The notes below the pieces were generated by a model that did not search any database, had not been told where the DNA came from, and was given only the letters and a program-made list of their open reading frames with translations. Below, piece after piece: positions 55,816 through 64,000 of a stretch of DNA of 64,000 nt. Position numbers and translations under genes: made by a program. This DNA comes from DASUPK01 sp963695675 (GTDB lineage Bacteria; Actinomycetota; Thermoleophilia; Solirubrobacterales; 70-9): assembly GCA_963695675.1 (NCBI GenBank), contig CAVOGY010000005.1, positions 310,001-374,000 of the forward strand, in the 5' to 3' direction. Position 1 is the stretch's first letter. The number at the start of each line of letters is the position of its first letter.

Positions 55816-55840
55816 GGCAGAAGGGCTACGGGTCCGCCGA

Positions 55841-56875
55841 TCAATCAAACACAGCTTTTTCGACGGCAGACAACTCTGCCTTGGATCCGGTGACGGCCGG
55901 CGCCTTCCCGAGGGCCGTGTCCGGATCCTTGAGGCCGTGGCCGGTGAGTACGCAGACGACGCTCTCGGGCTTATCCATGCCGTCGGCGACGGGCAATCCA
56001 TGGGCGAGGATCCCGGCCACCGAGGCCGCCGAGGCCGGCTCGCAGAAGACGCCCTCGCGGGAGGCGACCCAGTGATAGGCGTCGAGAATCTGCTCGTCGG
56101 TGACCGCTGCAACCCGCCCCCGCGAGGCGGTGAAGGCGTTCATCGCCTCCTCCCAGCGAGCCGGCTTGCCGATCCGGATCGCCGAGGCAACGGTCTCAGG
56201 CTTTGAGATCGGATGACCCTCGACGAGGGGAGCCGCTCCCGCGGCCTGGAACCCGTAGAGGATCGGCGCCGCCATGTACTCCTGGAATCCAGCCCACCAG
56301 GAGGTGACATTGCCCGCGTTGCCCACCGGGATGGCGAGCGCCGCGGGCGCCTCACCGAGCTCGTCGCAGGTCTCGAAGGCGGCGGTCTTCTGGCCCTCGA
56401 TCCGGTACTGGTTGACCGAGTTGACGAGCTCGACCGGGTGCTTGTCGGCGAGCTCGCGGACTATCTCGAGGGCCTGGTCGAAGTTTCCCTCGAGGGCGAT
56501 CACCCTGGCCCCATGCATGAGGGCCTGTGCGAGCTTGCCGATCGCGATCTTCCCCTCGGGCACGATCACCGCTCCGCGCAGGCCGGCGCGCGCGGCGTAC
56601 GCAGCACAGCTCGCCGCGGTGTTGCCGGTCGAGGCGCAGATGATCGCCTCCGCGCCCGCCCCCTTCGCGCGGGAGACCGCGACCGTCATCCCCCGGTCCT
56701 TGAAGCTCCCAGTTGGGTTCGCGCCCTCGAACTTCAGGTACACCTCGGCGCCGACGCGCTCGGAGAGTCGCGGGGAGTGGATCAGCGGCGTCGAGCCCTC
56801 GTTCAGGGTGACGACCGGGTCGCCCTCCTCGATCGGGAGGTGGTCGCGGTAGCGCTGGATCAAGGGCATCGGCAT
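55841..56875 (-). CDS. thrC: Threonine synthase
   Basis: 344 aa. PLP lysine in NPTGSFKDRGM, STGNTAASCAAYAARAGL for the PLP phosphate, and the C-terminal FCEPASAASVAGIL. The short actinobacterial type. It converts O-phosphohomoserine to threonine. 6 bp after hom. Complete, unlike thrB. Confidence 0.95.
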   Translation of the reverse strand: MPMPLIQRYRDHLPIEEGDPVVTLNEGSTPLIHSPRLSERVGAEVYLKFEGANPTGSFKDRGMTVAVSRAKGAGAEAIICASTGNTAASCAAYAARAGLRGAVIVPEGKIAIGKLAQALMHGARVIALEGNFDQALEIVRELADKHPVELVNSVNQYRIEGQKTAAFETCDELGEAPAALAIPVGNAGNVTSWWAGFQEYMAAPILYGFQAAGAAPLVEGHPISKPETVASAIRIGKPARWEEAMNAFTASRGRVAAVTDEQILDAYHWVASREGVFCEPASAASVAGILAHGLPVADGMDKPESVVCVLTGHGLKDPDTALGKAPAVTGSKAELSAVEKAVFD

Positions 56876-56881
56876 GACCGG

Positions 56882-58111
56882 CTAGCCGAACTCCTTCTCG
56901 ATCACCCTGATCGAGCGCGGCGGCGAGCGGAGGAACTCGAGCTTGGCGATCTTCCGGAGGGCAGTCGCGAAGCGCTTCTCCGAAACGGGGTGCATGACCA
57001 TGATCAGCTGTGCCTCGCCACCCAGACCCCGCTGCACGACGCTCCGAACCGATACCTCGTTGTCGCCGAGGACCTCTGCGATCTGAGCCAGGACGCCGGG
57101 TCGGTCGTCGACCTCGAGGTGGAGGTAGAAGGCCATCTCGACGTCCGTGGCGATCTCGAGCTTCGCCTTCTCCTCGAACAGCGGCGAGCCGCCGGCGATC
57201 ACGGAGACGACGTCGCCGAGGACCGCCGCGGCCGTCTCGGGTCCTCCCGCCCCCGGTCCCGACATCGTGATCTCGGTGATCGCCGGGGACTCGACCATGA
57301 CCGCGTTGAACGGTCCCTCGATGGGCGAGAGCGGATGACCCGGATACAGAAAGCAGGGGAAAACGCGGACGCTGATCTGCCCGTCGCCAACCCGCTCTGC
57401 GACCCCGAGCAGCTTCAGTGAGAGACCGAGCTCCTTCGCATAGGCGAGATCGTCGGGCTTGACCTGCTCGATTCCCTCGTAGGGGACGTCCTCGAGCTTC
57501 ACCGGAGCGCCAAAAGCGAGCCGCGCCAGGATCGCCATCTTCGCCGCAGCATCGGCCCCGCCGACGTCGTCCGTCGGATCGGTCTCGGCGTAGCCCAGCT
57601 CCTGGGCCTGGGCCAGAGCCTCCTCGTAGGAGAGGCCGCTGCGCGCCATCTCGGTGAGGATGTAGTTGGTCGTCCCATTGACGATCCCGAAGACCTTCTC
57701 GATCGGGATCGGGCCGAGGCTCTCCTGGACCACGCGGATCACGGGGATCGCGCCGGCGACCGCGGCCTCGAAGCGCAGCTGGGCTCCGCCCTCGCGCGCG
57801 GCCGCGACCAGCTCCTCGCCATGCTGCGCCAGCAGCTGCTTGTTGGCCGTGACCACGTGCCTGCCCTGTCGCAGCGCCCGGGTGACGTAGTCGAGCGCGG
57901 GGTCGATCCCCCCGATCAGCTCCACAACGATGTCGCTGGACGCCAGGATCTCGTCGAAGTCCCCCTCCTTCGAGCTCAGCACGCCGCTGACCTCTGGGCG
58001 CCGCCCGGAGACCTCCTCGACCATGTCGGCCCGCTCCTCGAGCAGCGTCCGGAAGGCCCCTCCGACGGTCCCCTTGCCGAGGATCCCGACGCTCACCGTC
58101 TCCGCCATCAC
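56882..58111 (-). CDS. hom: Homoserine dehydrogenase
   Basis: 409 aa. Rossmann GILGKGTVGGAF, VTANKQLLAQHG (catalytic Lys region), NGTTNYILTEM, AYAKELGLSLKLLG and a C-terminal ACT domain (~330-400, DDRPGVLAQIAEVLGDNEVS) for threonine feedback control. It reduces aspartate semialdehyde. GTG start overlaps the lysA stop; ATG 58108 is an alternative. Confidence 0.95.
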   Translation of the reverse strand: MMAETVSVGILGKGTVGGAFRTLLEERADMVEEVSGRRPEVSGVLSSKEGDFDEILASSDIVVELIGGIDPALDYVTRALRQGRHVVTANKQLLAQHGEELVAAAREGGAQLRFEAAVAGAIPVIRVVQESLGPIPIEKVFGIVNGTTNYILTEMARSGLSYEEALAQAQELGYAETDPTDDVGGADAAAKMAILARLAFGAPVKLEDVPYEGIEQVKPDDLAYAKELGLSLKLLGVAERVGDGQISVRVFPCFLYPGHPLSPIEGPFNAVMVESPAITEITMSGPGAGGPETAAAVLGDVVSVIAGGSPLFEEKAKLEIATDVEMAFYLHLEVDDRPGVLAQIAEVLGDNEVSVRSVVQRGLGGEAQLIMVMHPVSEKRFATALRKIAKLEFLRSPPRSIRVIEKEFG

Positions 58112-59431
58112 TCGTCCCGGGCCAGCAGGTCGTCCCAGGTCTCGCGGCGGACCACGACCCTGGCGTCGCCGTCGCGGCAGAAGATCACCGGGGGCCTGGG
58201 CACCCCGTTGTAGTTGTTGGCCATCGCGTAGCCGTAGGCGCCAGTGGCCGGGGTGACCAGCAGGTCGCCGACAGTTGGAGCCGCGAGCTCGGTGTCCCGG
58301 ACCAGAACGTCCCCCGACTCGCAGTGCATCCCGGCGATCGTCGCGAGCGTATCCGGCGTCTCGCCGGCGCGGTCCGCGACGACCGCCTCGTAACGGGCGC
58401 CGTAGAGCATCGGCCGCAGGTTGTCCGACATCCCTCCATCAACAGCGACGTATGTGCGCACTCCGGGGATCTCCTTCACCGTCCCTACGCGGTAAGCGGT
58501 GACGCCGGCGTTCCCGACCAGCGAGCGTCCCGGCTCGACCAGGATCCGCGGGGCCGGGTCGAAGACCCGCCGCACCCCGGCGACCTTCACCTCGACGTAG
58601 TCATCGATCTCGGGCGGTTCATCGGTGTCCAGGTATGCGATGCCGAGCCCGCCTCCGACGTTGAGCAGCTCGAGCCGGAGGTCGACGGCGTCGCAGAAGT
58701 CGGCGATCACCTCGATCGCCTTCACATAGGGCTCGAGCTCGAAGATCTGGGAGCCGATGTGGGCGTGCAGCCCGACGAGCTCCAGGTGGGCGGACTCGCG
58801 TACCCGCTCGACCGCTTGCTCGGCGAGCCGGTCGGCCAGCCCGAAGCCGAACTTGGAGTCGAGCTGCCCGGTCTGGACGTAGTCGTGGGTGGAGGGCTTG
58901 ATCCCCGGCGTGACCCGGATCAGCACGCGCTGCGGCCGCTCGAGCAGCCACTCGGCGCGCTCGATCTCGTCGAACGAGTCGAGGATCAGATGCCCGACGC
59001 CCGCCTCGAAGGCGTAGCTGAGTTCCGCCTCGGTCTTGTTGTTGCCGTGCAGGTGGATCCGCGCCGGATCGAAGCCGGCGGCCAGGGCCATGCGCAGCTC
59101 GCCCCCAGAGGCGACGTCGACCGAGAGGCCCTCCTCGCGCATCAACGCGGTACGCGGCGGTGGCGGGAAGCGCCTTGCTCGCGTAGATCACCTCGAAGGC
59201 ATCGGTGCGTTCCTCGAAGGCGCGCACGTATTCCCGGGTCCGGCCGCGGATGTCGTCCTCGGAGTAGATATAGGCCGGGGTGCCGAACCGGTCGGCAAGC
59301 TCCACCAGGTCGCAACCCGCGATCTCGAGATGTCCGCGTTCGTTCACGCGCGAGCCCGCCGGGTAGACCGGCGAGGCGGCGATCGGATCCGCCGCCGTGG
59401 CAGAGCCGGACTGGGTCCTGTCGACGCTCAT
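58108..59431 (-). pseudogene. lysA: Diaminopimelate decarboxylase, one +1 frameshift
   Basis: N-terminus MSVDRTQSGS, then TPAYIYSEDDIRGRTREYV and YASKALPATAAYR (PLP Lys in ASKA). At ~59146 the frame shifts: cgcgttgatg should read without one g to give YRLMREEGLSVDVASGGEL. The rest is intact: HGNNKTEAELSYA, HAHIGSQIFE, EPGRSLVGNAGV and AGMHCESGDVL. The joined protein is ~440 aa. It makes lysine from meso-DAP. A single-base consensus error is as likely as true loss. Confidence 0.85.
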
Positions 59432-59458
59432 GGCGAGAGCAATTCTGACGGGAACGGC

Positions 59459-59464
59459 GACAAT
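59459..59464 (+). promoter_or_regulatory. -10 box GACAAT for the alpha/beta hydrolase
   Basis: GACAAT, 7 nt, ATG 59472. Weak first base but the spacing fits leaderless genes elsewhere in the window. Only 27 bp from the divergent lysA start. Confidence 0.35.
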
Positions 59465-59471
59465 GCCCGCA

Positions 59472-60206
59472 ATGGAGCGCTCTCCGGCACGGCGCCCAGA
59501 TCGCGAGAACAGCCATCTGGGGCTCGCCTACGCGCTCTGGCTGCCCGAGGCGGCGCCGCCCTGGCCCGGCGTGGTGATCGTGCACGGCGCCGGCTCTCGC
59601 AAGGAGAACCACGCCGATTTCGCGGGCCTCGCCGCGGCGAGCGGCTGGGCGGCGCTGGCCTTCGACCTGCCGGGCCACGGTCACTCCGAGGGGGCGATGT
59701 CGGGGGCAGCCGTCGACGACATAATCGGAATGGCCCGCTTTCTCGGCGAGCAGGACGGAGTCGATCCCGGCCGGGTTGCGGTTCGGGGCTCGAGCCTGGG
59801 TGGATTTCTCGCGATCAGCGCCGCGGCCTCAGCGGCGCACGAGATCGCCGGTGTGATTGCGATCTGTCCCGCCGGGGAGGACCACCTCGCGAGAGGTGTC
59901 CGAAGCGGGCGCCTCGAGATGCGCGTCGCCGACCCACTCGACCTCGAGGGCTGGCTGCTCGCCCAGGACGTCGGCGAAGCGGTCGAAAGAATCGCCGGAC
60001 GGCCACTGCTGCTCATGCACGCCGAGGGCGATACACAGATCCCCAGTGAGCATTCCGAAGAGCTCTACGAGCGCGCCGGGCAGCCCGGCAAGCTCGTTAT
60101 CGCCCCCGGCGGCGCCCACACGACCGTGCAACACGACCCGGAGCTGCAATCAATGGCGCTCCGCTGGCTCGAGCGCGAGTTCGACGCCCGCGAGGCCAGC
60201 CGCTAG
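59472..60206 (+). CDS. Alpha/beta hydrolase
   Basis: 244 aa from MERSPARRPDRENSHLGLAY. HGAGSRKENHADFA (oxyanion region), VAVRGSSLGGFLA (nucleophile Ser in GSSLGG), LMHAEGDTQIPSEHSEELY (Asp) and PGGAHTTVQHD (His). Similar to dienelactone hydrolase/acyl-peptidase-like small esterases. Substrate unknown. ATG 59463 is an alternative start. Confidence 0.85.
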   Translation: MERSPARRPDRENSHLGLAYALWLPEAAPPWPGVVIVHGAGSRKENHADFAGLAAASGWAALAFDLPGHGHSEGAMSGAAVDDIIGMARFLGEQDGVDPGRVAVRGSSLGGFLAISAAASAAHEIAGVIAICPAGEDHLARGVRSGRLEMRVADPLDLEGWLLAQDVGEAVERIAGRPLLLMHAEGDTQIPSEHSEELYERAGQPGKLVIAPGGAHTTVQHDPELQSMALRWLEREFDAREASR

Positions 60207-60212
60207 CCCTAC

Positions 60213-60995
60213 TTAATGCTTGGACTTGGGCCCGCGGGCCTTCGTGTGGCCGGGCGCCTGCCGGGGGCCCTTGCCGTTGCCGCGACCGTTGCCGTTGCCG
60301 TTGCCGCCACCGTTGCCGTTGCCGTTGCCGCCACCGTTGCCGTTGCCGCCACCGTTGCCGTTGCCGCCACCGTTGTCAGTCTGGCGCTCAGTCTGGCGCG
60401 AGCTCGGGTGCGTCGGATGGTCCTTATGGGATCGGCTGTCCGAGCGCCCGTTCGGACCCTTGACGGCACTGCTCGACCCGCCGCCGCCCGGATCACGGGT
60501 TCTGAGACCGGGGCCTTCCTTCGAGCCGCCTGTGGACGACGGCGGAGTCGTGGACGCGGTCGCCGCAGGCGCCGGAGCGGAACCGGGCTCCGAGCTGGCC
60601 GCCTGCGCCGCCACCGGGCCCCCGCCGTGGCCGCCGCCACCGCCAGCCCGGCCGTCCGCACCGCCGGGCGGGCCGCCCGTCGATGCGAATAGCCCAGCGG
60701 CCGCCCGAACCGGCGCCACCGAGCCGAGCGCGGCGCCCGGCGCCACGGAGCCGGGCTCGGCGGGCGCCGGCTCGGGCTTCGCGGCGCTCAACTCAACGTT
60801 GGCGGCGCTCGGCGAGGGGTTCGACGGCGAGGGCCAGGCGGTGAACGAGACCAGCCCGACCAAGGTGACGAAGACGATCGCTGCCCCGGCGAGGAGGGCG
60901 CCGGATGCGCCGATATTGATTATGAAGCTCTCTGATGTTCTGCTGGCCGCGTGAGTATCCCCCTCTCGCGCGGCCCGCCGACTACGCGCACTCAC
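60213..60995 (-). CDS. Low-complexity Gly/Asn-rich membrane-anchored protein
   Basis: 260 aa, GTG start. One membrane helix (~29-54: IGASGALLAGAAIVFVTLVG). The outside is Ala/Pro-rich (~60-150), then Gly/Ser/Lys/Arg-rich, then a tandem GGGNGN repeat (~207-240) and a basic tail HTKARGPKSKH. Typical of surface-exposed wall-associated proteins of actinobacteria. Function unknown. The upstream 110 bp hold no recognisable promoter. Confidence 0.6.
   Translation of the reverse strand: MSARSRRAAREGDTHAASRTSESFIINIGASGALLAGAAIVFVTLVGLVSFTAWPSPSNPSPSAANVELSAAKPEPAPAEPGSVAPGAALGSVAPVRAAAGLFASTGGPPGGADGRAGGGGGHGGGPVAAQAASSEPGSAPAPAATASTTPPSSTGGSKEGPGLRTRDPGGGGSSSAVKGPNGRSDSRSHKDHPTHPSSRQTERQTDNGGGNGNGGGNGNGGGNGNGNGGGNGNGNGRGNGKGPRQAPGHTKARGPKSKH
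60271..60375. repeat. Tandem ccgttg/ccgccac microsatellite
   Basis: Interleaved ttgccg and ccgccaccg units encode the GGGNGN stretch of the minus-strand gene; a slippage-prone, in-frame (6-bp unit) tract. Confidence 0.8.
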
Positions 60996-61061
60996 GTGAC
61001 GGGCATCGTCGCGTATCCGGGGGACTTTAAAAACCCCAATACCGAGGTGAACGATTGCTCT

Positions 61062-61080
61062 AAAACCGCAGCGAGCGGCT
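61062..61080 (-). terminator. Weak intrinsic terminator after the M23 gene
   Basis: Minus-strand CCGC-tcgct-GCGG followed by TTTT. A short stem, but correctly placed 30-40 bp after the stop. Confidence 0.45.
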
Positions 61081-61105
61081 ACCGATTAACCCCGAGGGCG
61101 CCCTT

Positions 61106-62236
61106 CTACAGGTAGCCGAGGGGATCGACGGCCTGGCCGTTGACCCTGACCTCGAAGTGGACGTGAGGACCGAGGCAGTGGCCGGTGCAGTCTGAGATCC
61201 CGATGATCTGAGCCTGCGCGACGTGCAGGCCTCCCGACACCAGGATTCGCTCTTGGTGCGCGTAGCAGGTGGAAAGGCCACCCCCATGGTCGATGCAGGT
61301 GTAGTTCCCGTATCCCCCATTTGGGCCCGCGATGCTGACCGTGCCGGCGGCGGAGGCGCGGATCGGCGTACCGGTCGGAACGGCAATGTCGATTCCCTCG
61401 TGCATGTGGCCCCAGCGCATGCCGAACCCAGAGACGACCGGCCCGTTGACCGGCCAGATCAAACCGTGCCCCCCCGAGCTGATCGGCCCGGCCGGCAGGG
61501 CCCCGGTGCTGGCGGCGAGCTGCTCGGCGATCTTCTGGGAGATCTCGGTGAGGTCGCCCTCGAGGTCGTCCTGCTGCTTGCGGACCGCGACCAGCGTTGC
61601 GTGCTGCTTTCGCCGGGCCGTCGCCAGCTCTGCGGTGCGCCGATTGAGCTTCATCCGCGTCGCCGCGAGCTCCTGCTTGCGCGCGGCGATCTGGTCGCGC
61701 GCCGCCCGGATGGTGTTGACGGTGACCTGCATCTCGTTCCGCAGCTCGCGGACGCGGGCGACGATGTCGTTGTCCTGGTTCTGGAGCGTCCGCATGTACT
61801 GGGTCCGCGCCACGAGGTCGTCGAAGCCGTCCGCCTGGAGCAGCACCGTGATCAGGTCCGGCTCGTTCGACTCGTAGATCGCGATCAGGCGCTGCTCGAG
61901 GATCTGGATCGCCTCGCGCAGGCGCTGCTTCAACACGTCGAGCCGGGCCTGGGCCTGATCGAGCTCCGCCTGCTTTTGCGCCAACTGCGCAGCCACCGCG
62001 GCCTCGCGGTTACGCAGGACCGCGACTTGCGCGGTGAGCAGATCGAGCTGCGCGGACTCGTGGCTGATCCGCGTCGTGAGGACGCCGGCGTGCGCTCGTG
62101 CGTGCGAGAGCTTGTTCTGTGTGACGTTGAGCTTCTGCTGAAGGCTCTTCCCCGACGCGCCGCCGACGGCGATCGCGCAGGCGCAGGCGATCAGGGCGCC
62201 GCAGAGCGCCAGCCCAAAACGCTTCGATCGAGTCAT
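61106..62236 (-). CDS. M23-family peptidoglycan endopeptidase with coiled coil
   Basis: 376 aa. Signal peptide (~1-29: FGLALCGALIACACAIAV), a long coiled-coil region (~30-255, LSHARAHAGVLTTRISHESA and LREAIQILEQRLIAIYESNE) as in PcsB/EnvC, then an M23 domain with HEGIDIAVPTGT (H-x3-D), HGGGLSTCYAHQ and GPHVHFEVR. It cuts peptide cross-links in the cell wall. Coiled-coil form suggests control by a partner such as FtsEX (not present here). Confidence 0.9.
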   Translation of the reverse strand: MTRSKRFGLALCGALIACACAIAVGGASGKSLQQKLNVTQNKLSHARAHAGVLTTRISHESAQLDLLTAQVAVLRNREAAVAAQLAQKQAELDQAQARLDVLKQRLREAIQILEQRLIAIYESNEPDLITVLLQADGFDDLVARTQYMRTLQNQDNDIVARVRELRNEMQVTVNTIRAARDQIAARKQELAATRMKLNRRTAELATARRKQHATLVAVRKQQDDLEGDLTEISQKIAEQLAASTGALPAGPISSGGHGLIWPVNGPVVSGFGMRWGHMHEGIDIAVPTGTPIRASAAGTVSIAGPNGGYGNYTCIDHGGGLSTCYAHQERILVSGGLHVAQAQIIGISDCTGHCLGPHVHFEVRVNGQAVDPLGYL

Positions 62237-62289
62237 CCGCTCGGGAGGTTGAACGCCCGACCGGGCTCAAACTGAAACGGCGGTTGCAG

Positions 62290-62490
62290 CTACACCGGGG
62301 TTCGCCTGACCTCCCGGGAGGCGCCGTTGGATGAAGCCCCGTTGGCGGCCGATCCGTTGGCCGCCTGCGTGGCGATCTCGGCCGCCTCGAAGCGCTCCAG
62401 ATGGGCGCGGGCCTGCATCCGCGAGATCACCAGGCGCTGCACCGGTGCCGTGCCCTCGAACAGCTGGTAGATCTTCGCGTAGGCGCGTCT
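62290..62490 (-). pseudogene. C-terminal fragment of an acyl-CoA dehydrogenase
   Basis: Minus-strand RRAYAKIYQLFEGTAPVQRL and VISRMQARAHLERFEAAEIA are the closing helices of acyl-CoA dehydrogenases, followed by an Asn/Ala/Ser tail and stop. Upstream of ~62490 there is no matching frame and a stop appears near 62505. No other part of the gene is in the window, so it is a translocated or deletion remnant. Confidence 0.7.
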
Positions 62491-62548
62491 TGAGCCTCAC
62501 CCCTTAGACCCGGCAGCCACCGGGTTCTCATCGCCGGGCGCCCGCGGG

Positions 62549-62554
62549 TAGGTT
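62549..62554 (+). promoter_or_regulatory. Leaderless -10 box TAGGTT
   Basis: TAGGTT, 6 nt, GTG 62561. Confidence 0.5.
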
Positions 62555-62560
62555 CCCGCC

Positions 62561-63907
62561 GTGCGACTTCCCCGCCACATCCGCAGCGCGACCCACTGGC
62601 TTCGCGCGGACCTGCCGGCGCGGACCGGGACACGCTGGGTGTTCGCCGCCGGTGGCGCGCTACTCATCGGCCTGATCGTTCTGCTCATCGCGCTCGACCC
62701 CTTCGGGGGCGGCGGCAACGAAGAAACTCGCGTCGTGACGATCGCGGTGGCCACCGACAACGCCCAGCAGACGCCAGTCGGAACGCTCGGGTTCCCGCTT
62801 GTCGCGACGCGCAATACGACCCGGATCAGCGGACCGGATCCGACCGCCGACGCGGCCGCCGCCGCGCTCGCCACCCATCCACCCGCCCCCGATGCCGCGC
62901 CGCTCCAGGCGGCGACACTGGTCCCGGATGACGACTGGCAGTCCGGAATCGCCGCCTCGGTTCTCGCGGGCCCACCGCTACGCATCCCCGTACTGATCAG
63001 CGAGCCCGGCGCCGTGCCGGACGCCACCAGCCAGGCGCTCGCCCAGCTCAACCCGCGTGGCATCGGCCGCTCGGGTGACGTCGCCGTTTTCTCGGCCGGA
63101 GGAGCCGCGGCCCCCTCGAGTTTTCACTCCCAGAAGCTCCGGGGCGACTCGCCGGCCCAGATCGCGAACTCGATAGACCAGCTCCGTCAGCGGCTCGTGA
63201 GAGCCGAGCCGGCGCACATCCTTGTCGTCAGCTCGGACCAGGGCGGATATGCCATGCCGGCGGCTGCCTGGGCTGCCCGGTCTGGCGACCCGGTCTTGTT
63301 CAGCGGGCGCAACAAGGTTCCATCCGCCACCCTCGCCGCGCTGCGGCGGCACGCCGCCGCCACCGTCTACGTGCTCGGGCCCGAGTCCGTGATCTCGAAG
63401 GCAGCGGTCTCGCAGATCGCCAGGGTCGCGGCGAGCGTGCAGCGAGTCGGCGCCATCGGTGCCGCCCAGAACGCACTGCGCTTCGCCCGCTATTCCAACG
63501 GCTCCTTCGGCTGGAACATCAACGATCCCGGCCATGGAATGGAGCTGGCCAATGCCGACCGCCCGCTGGACGCCGCCGCGGCTGCCTCGCTCGCTTCGTC
63601 CGGCAAGTGGGGGCCGCTGCTGCTCACCGAGGAGGCGGACGCCCTGCCGCCGGAGCTGAAGAGCTTCCTGCTTGACATCAAGCCCGGCTACGCGACTGAT
63701 CCGACGCGGGCGGTGTACAACCACATCTGGCTGATGGGCGACGCGACCGCAATCGGCGGCCAGGTGCAGGCCGAGGTGGACGAGCTGGCCGAGCTCGCTC
63801 CGATCGGCAACGCCGCCGGTCAGGGCACCGTCAAGGGCGGGGTAGCCCAGCCCGGCGGCCTCGAGGGCGAGCCGCCTCCGGCTACGCAGAAGGGGAAGAA
63901 GAAGTGA
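62561..63907 (+). CDS. Membrane-anchored cell-wall-binding-repeat (CW_binding_2-like) protein
   Basis: 448 aa. Arg-rich N-terminus, membrane helix ~27-47 (WVFAAGGALLIGLIVLLIAL), then repeats resembling cell wall-binding repeat 2: NTTRISGPDPTADAAAAAL, ATLVPDDDWQSGIAASVLAG, HILVVSSDQGGYAMPAAAW, ATVYVLGPESVISKAAVSQI and PLLLTEEADALPPEL. Such repeats bind wall polymers. The C-terminus is Gly/Pro-rich and ends KGKKK. GTG start with TAGGTT 6 nt upstream. The next gene overlaps its stop, so they are co-transcribed. Confidence 0.75.
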   Translation: MRLPRHIRSATHWLRADLPARTGTRWVFAAGGALLIGLIVLLIALDPFGGGGNEETRVVTIAVATDNAQQTPVGTLGFPLVATRNTTRISGPDPTADAAAAALATHPPAPDAAPLQAATLVPDDDWQSGIAASVLAGPPLRIPVLISEPGAVPDATSQALAQLNPRGIGRSGDVAVFSAGGAAAPSSFHSQKLRGDSPAQIANSIDQLRQRLVRAEPAHILVVSSDQGGYAMPAAAWAARSGDPVLFSGRNKVPSATLAALRRHAAATVYVLGPESVISKAAVSQIARVAASVQRVGAIGAAQNALRFARYSNGSFGWNINDPGHGMELANADRPLDAAAAASLASSGKWGPLLLTEEADALPPELKSFLLDIKPGYATDPTRAVYNHIWLMGDATAIGGQVQAEVDELAELAPIGNAAGQGTVKGGVAQPGGLEGEPPPATQKGKKK

Positions 63908-64000
63908 GTGAGGCCGAGCGACCGGATCGACTGACGAGGCCGGTGACCGTCGAGGACATCCGGGAGCTGGCGGGGCCCTCCACGCCGCACTTCGCCCTTC
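63904..64000 (+). CDS. Start of an unidentified gene, cut by the window
   Basis: GTG 63904 overlaps the previous stop (GTGA). First 32 residues read VSEAERPDRLTRPVTVEDIRELAGPSTPHFAL by codon; too short to identify. Charged N-terminus, no signal peptide. Translational coupling implies a role with the wall-binding protein. Confidence 0.6.
   Translation, partial: MSEAERPDRLTRPVTVEDIRELAGPSTPHFAL

Noticed and set aside
59100..59170. Programmed +1 frameshift in lysA (and thrB at ~54760)
   Set aside because: No slippery or stop-codon signal typical of programmed +1 shifting at either site, and the same one-extra-base pattern occurs in an unrelated gene.
60996..61105. Possible c-di-AMP riboswitch before the Gly/Asn-rich wall protein gene
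   Set aside because: Short strings (ttaacccc, gggga) recall the class and such genes are common targets, but I could not assemble its conserved helices.

Overview
The window is a very GC-rich actinobacterial chromosome segment. Several things point to class Thermoleophilia (Solirubrobacterales-like), though this is inference: an expanded family of SnoaL-like proteins ending in EALEAAGLRE, many leaderless genes with a TANNNT -10 box about 7 nt before the start codon, a cytosolic-type group 1h [NiFe] hydrogenase operon, a MarP-like protease and paired helicase-nuclease genes. No rRNA, tRNA, CRISPR array, transposase or phage gene was found.

Layout. 0-2.3 kb: end of a sugar kinase, a Gfo/Idh/MocA dehydrogenase with two frameshifts, and a shikimate-dehydrogenase-like gene. 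2.4-11.9 kb: an accessory zone of small stress and unknown genes (REC-TrxR-like flavoprotein, coiled-coil membrane protein, cupin, metallo-beta-lactamase-fold enzyme, universal stress protein) mixed with two intact SnoaL-like genes, head or tail scraps of at least three more, and a short repeat. 12-14.5 kb: FxsA, an unknown protein and a HAD hydrolase in one operon. 14.6-21.8 kb: an AddAB/AdnAB-like helicase-nuclease pair followed by a gamma-glutamylcyclotransferase-like gene. 21.8-29.4 kb: HxlR regulator, MarP-like protease divergent from a penicillin-binding protein, a lipoprotein, an FHA protein, and a partner-switch module (STAS antagonist plus a GAF-PP2C-HATPase protein). 29.5-34.2 kb: a large glutamate synthase chain with no gltD beside it.

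34.7-52.8 kb is the main functional unit: a nickel and hydrogen island. A NiCoT nickel transporter and a Fur-family regulator with a His-rich tail sit behind a TTGC-rich Nur-box-like operator. A 15-gene operon then runs on the minus strand: hypC, a second hypC-like gene, hypD, hypE, the group 1h small and large subunits, a NifU/Rieske-like fusion, DUF5947, DUF6084, an unknown gene, maturation protease, hypA, hypB, a tandem-SIS protein and hypF. It has a TTGACA-17-TAGGTT promoter and a strong hairpin at the predicted 5' end of the transcript. A divergent ArsR/SmtB regulator carries most of an alpha5 metal site and sits next to a perfect 8-4-8 palindrome. The likely physiology is high-affinity aerobic H2 oxidation for persistence, with nickel uptake and cofactor assembly encoded together.

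53-64 kb: an aspartate-family amino-acid operon (lysA, hom, thrC, two thioredoxin-fold genes, thrB, a Ser/Gly-repeat membrane protein) in which lysA and thrB each carry one +1 frameshift; then an alpha/beta hydrolase, a low-complexity membrane protein, an M23 peptidase, an acyl-CoA dehydrogenase tail fragment and a cell-wall-binding-repeat protein. The four frameshifts in the window (two in the Gfo/Idh gene, one each in lysA and thrB) all look like one extra G or C, so consensus error is as likely as real decay.
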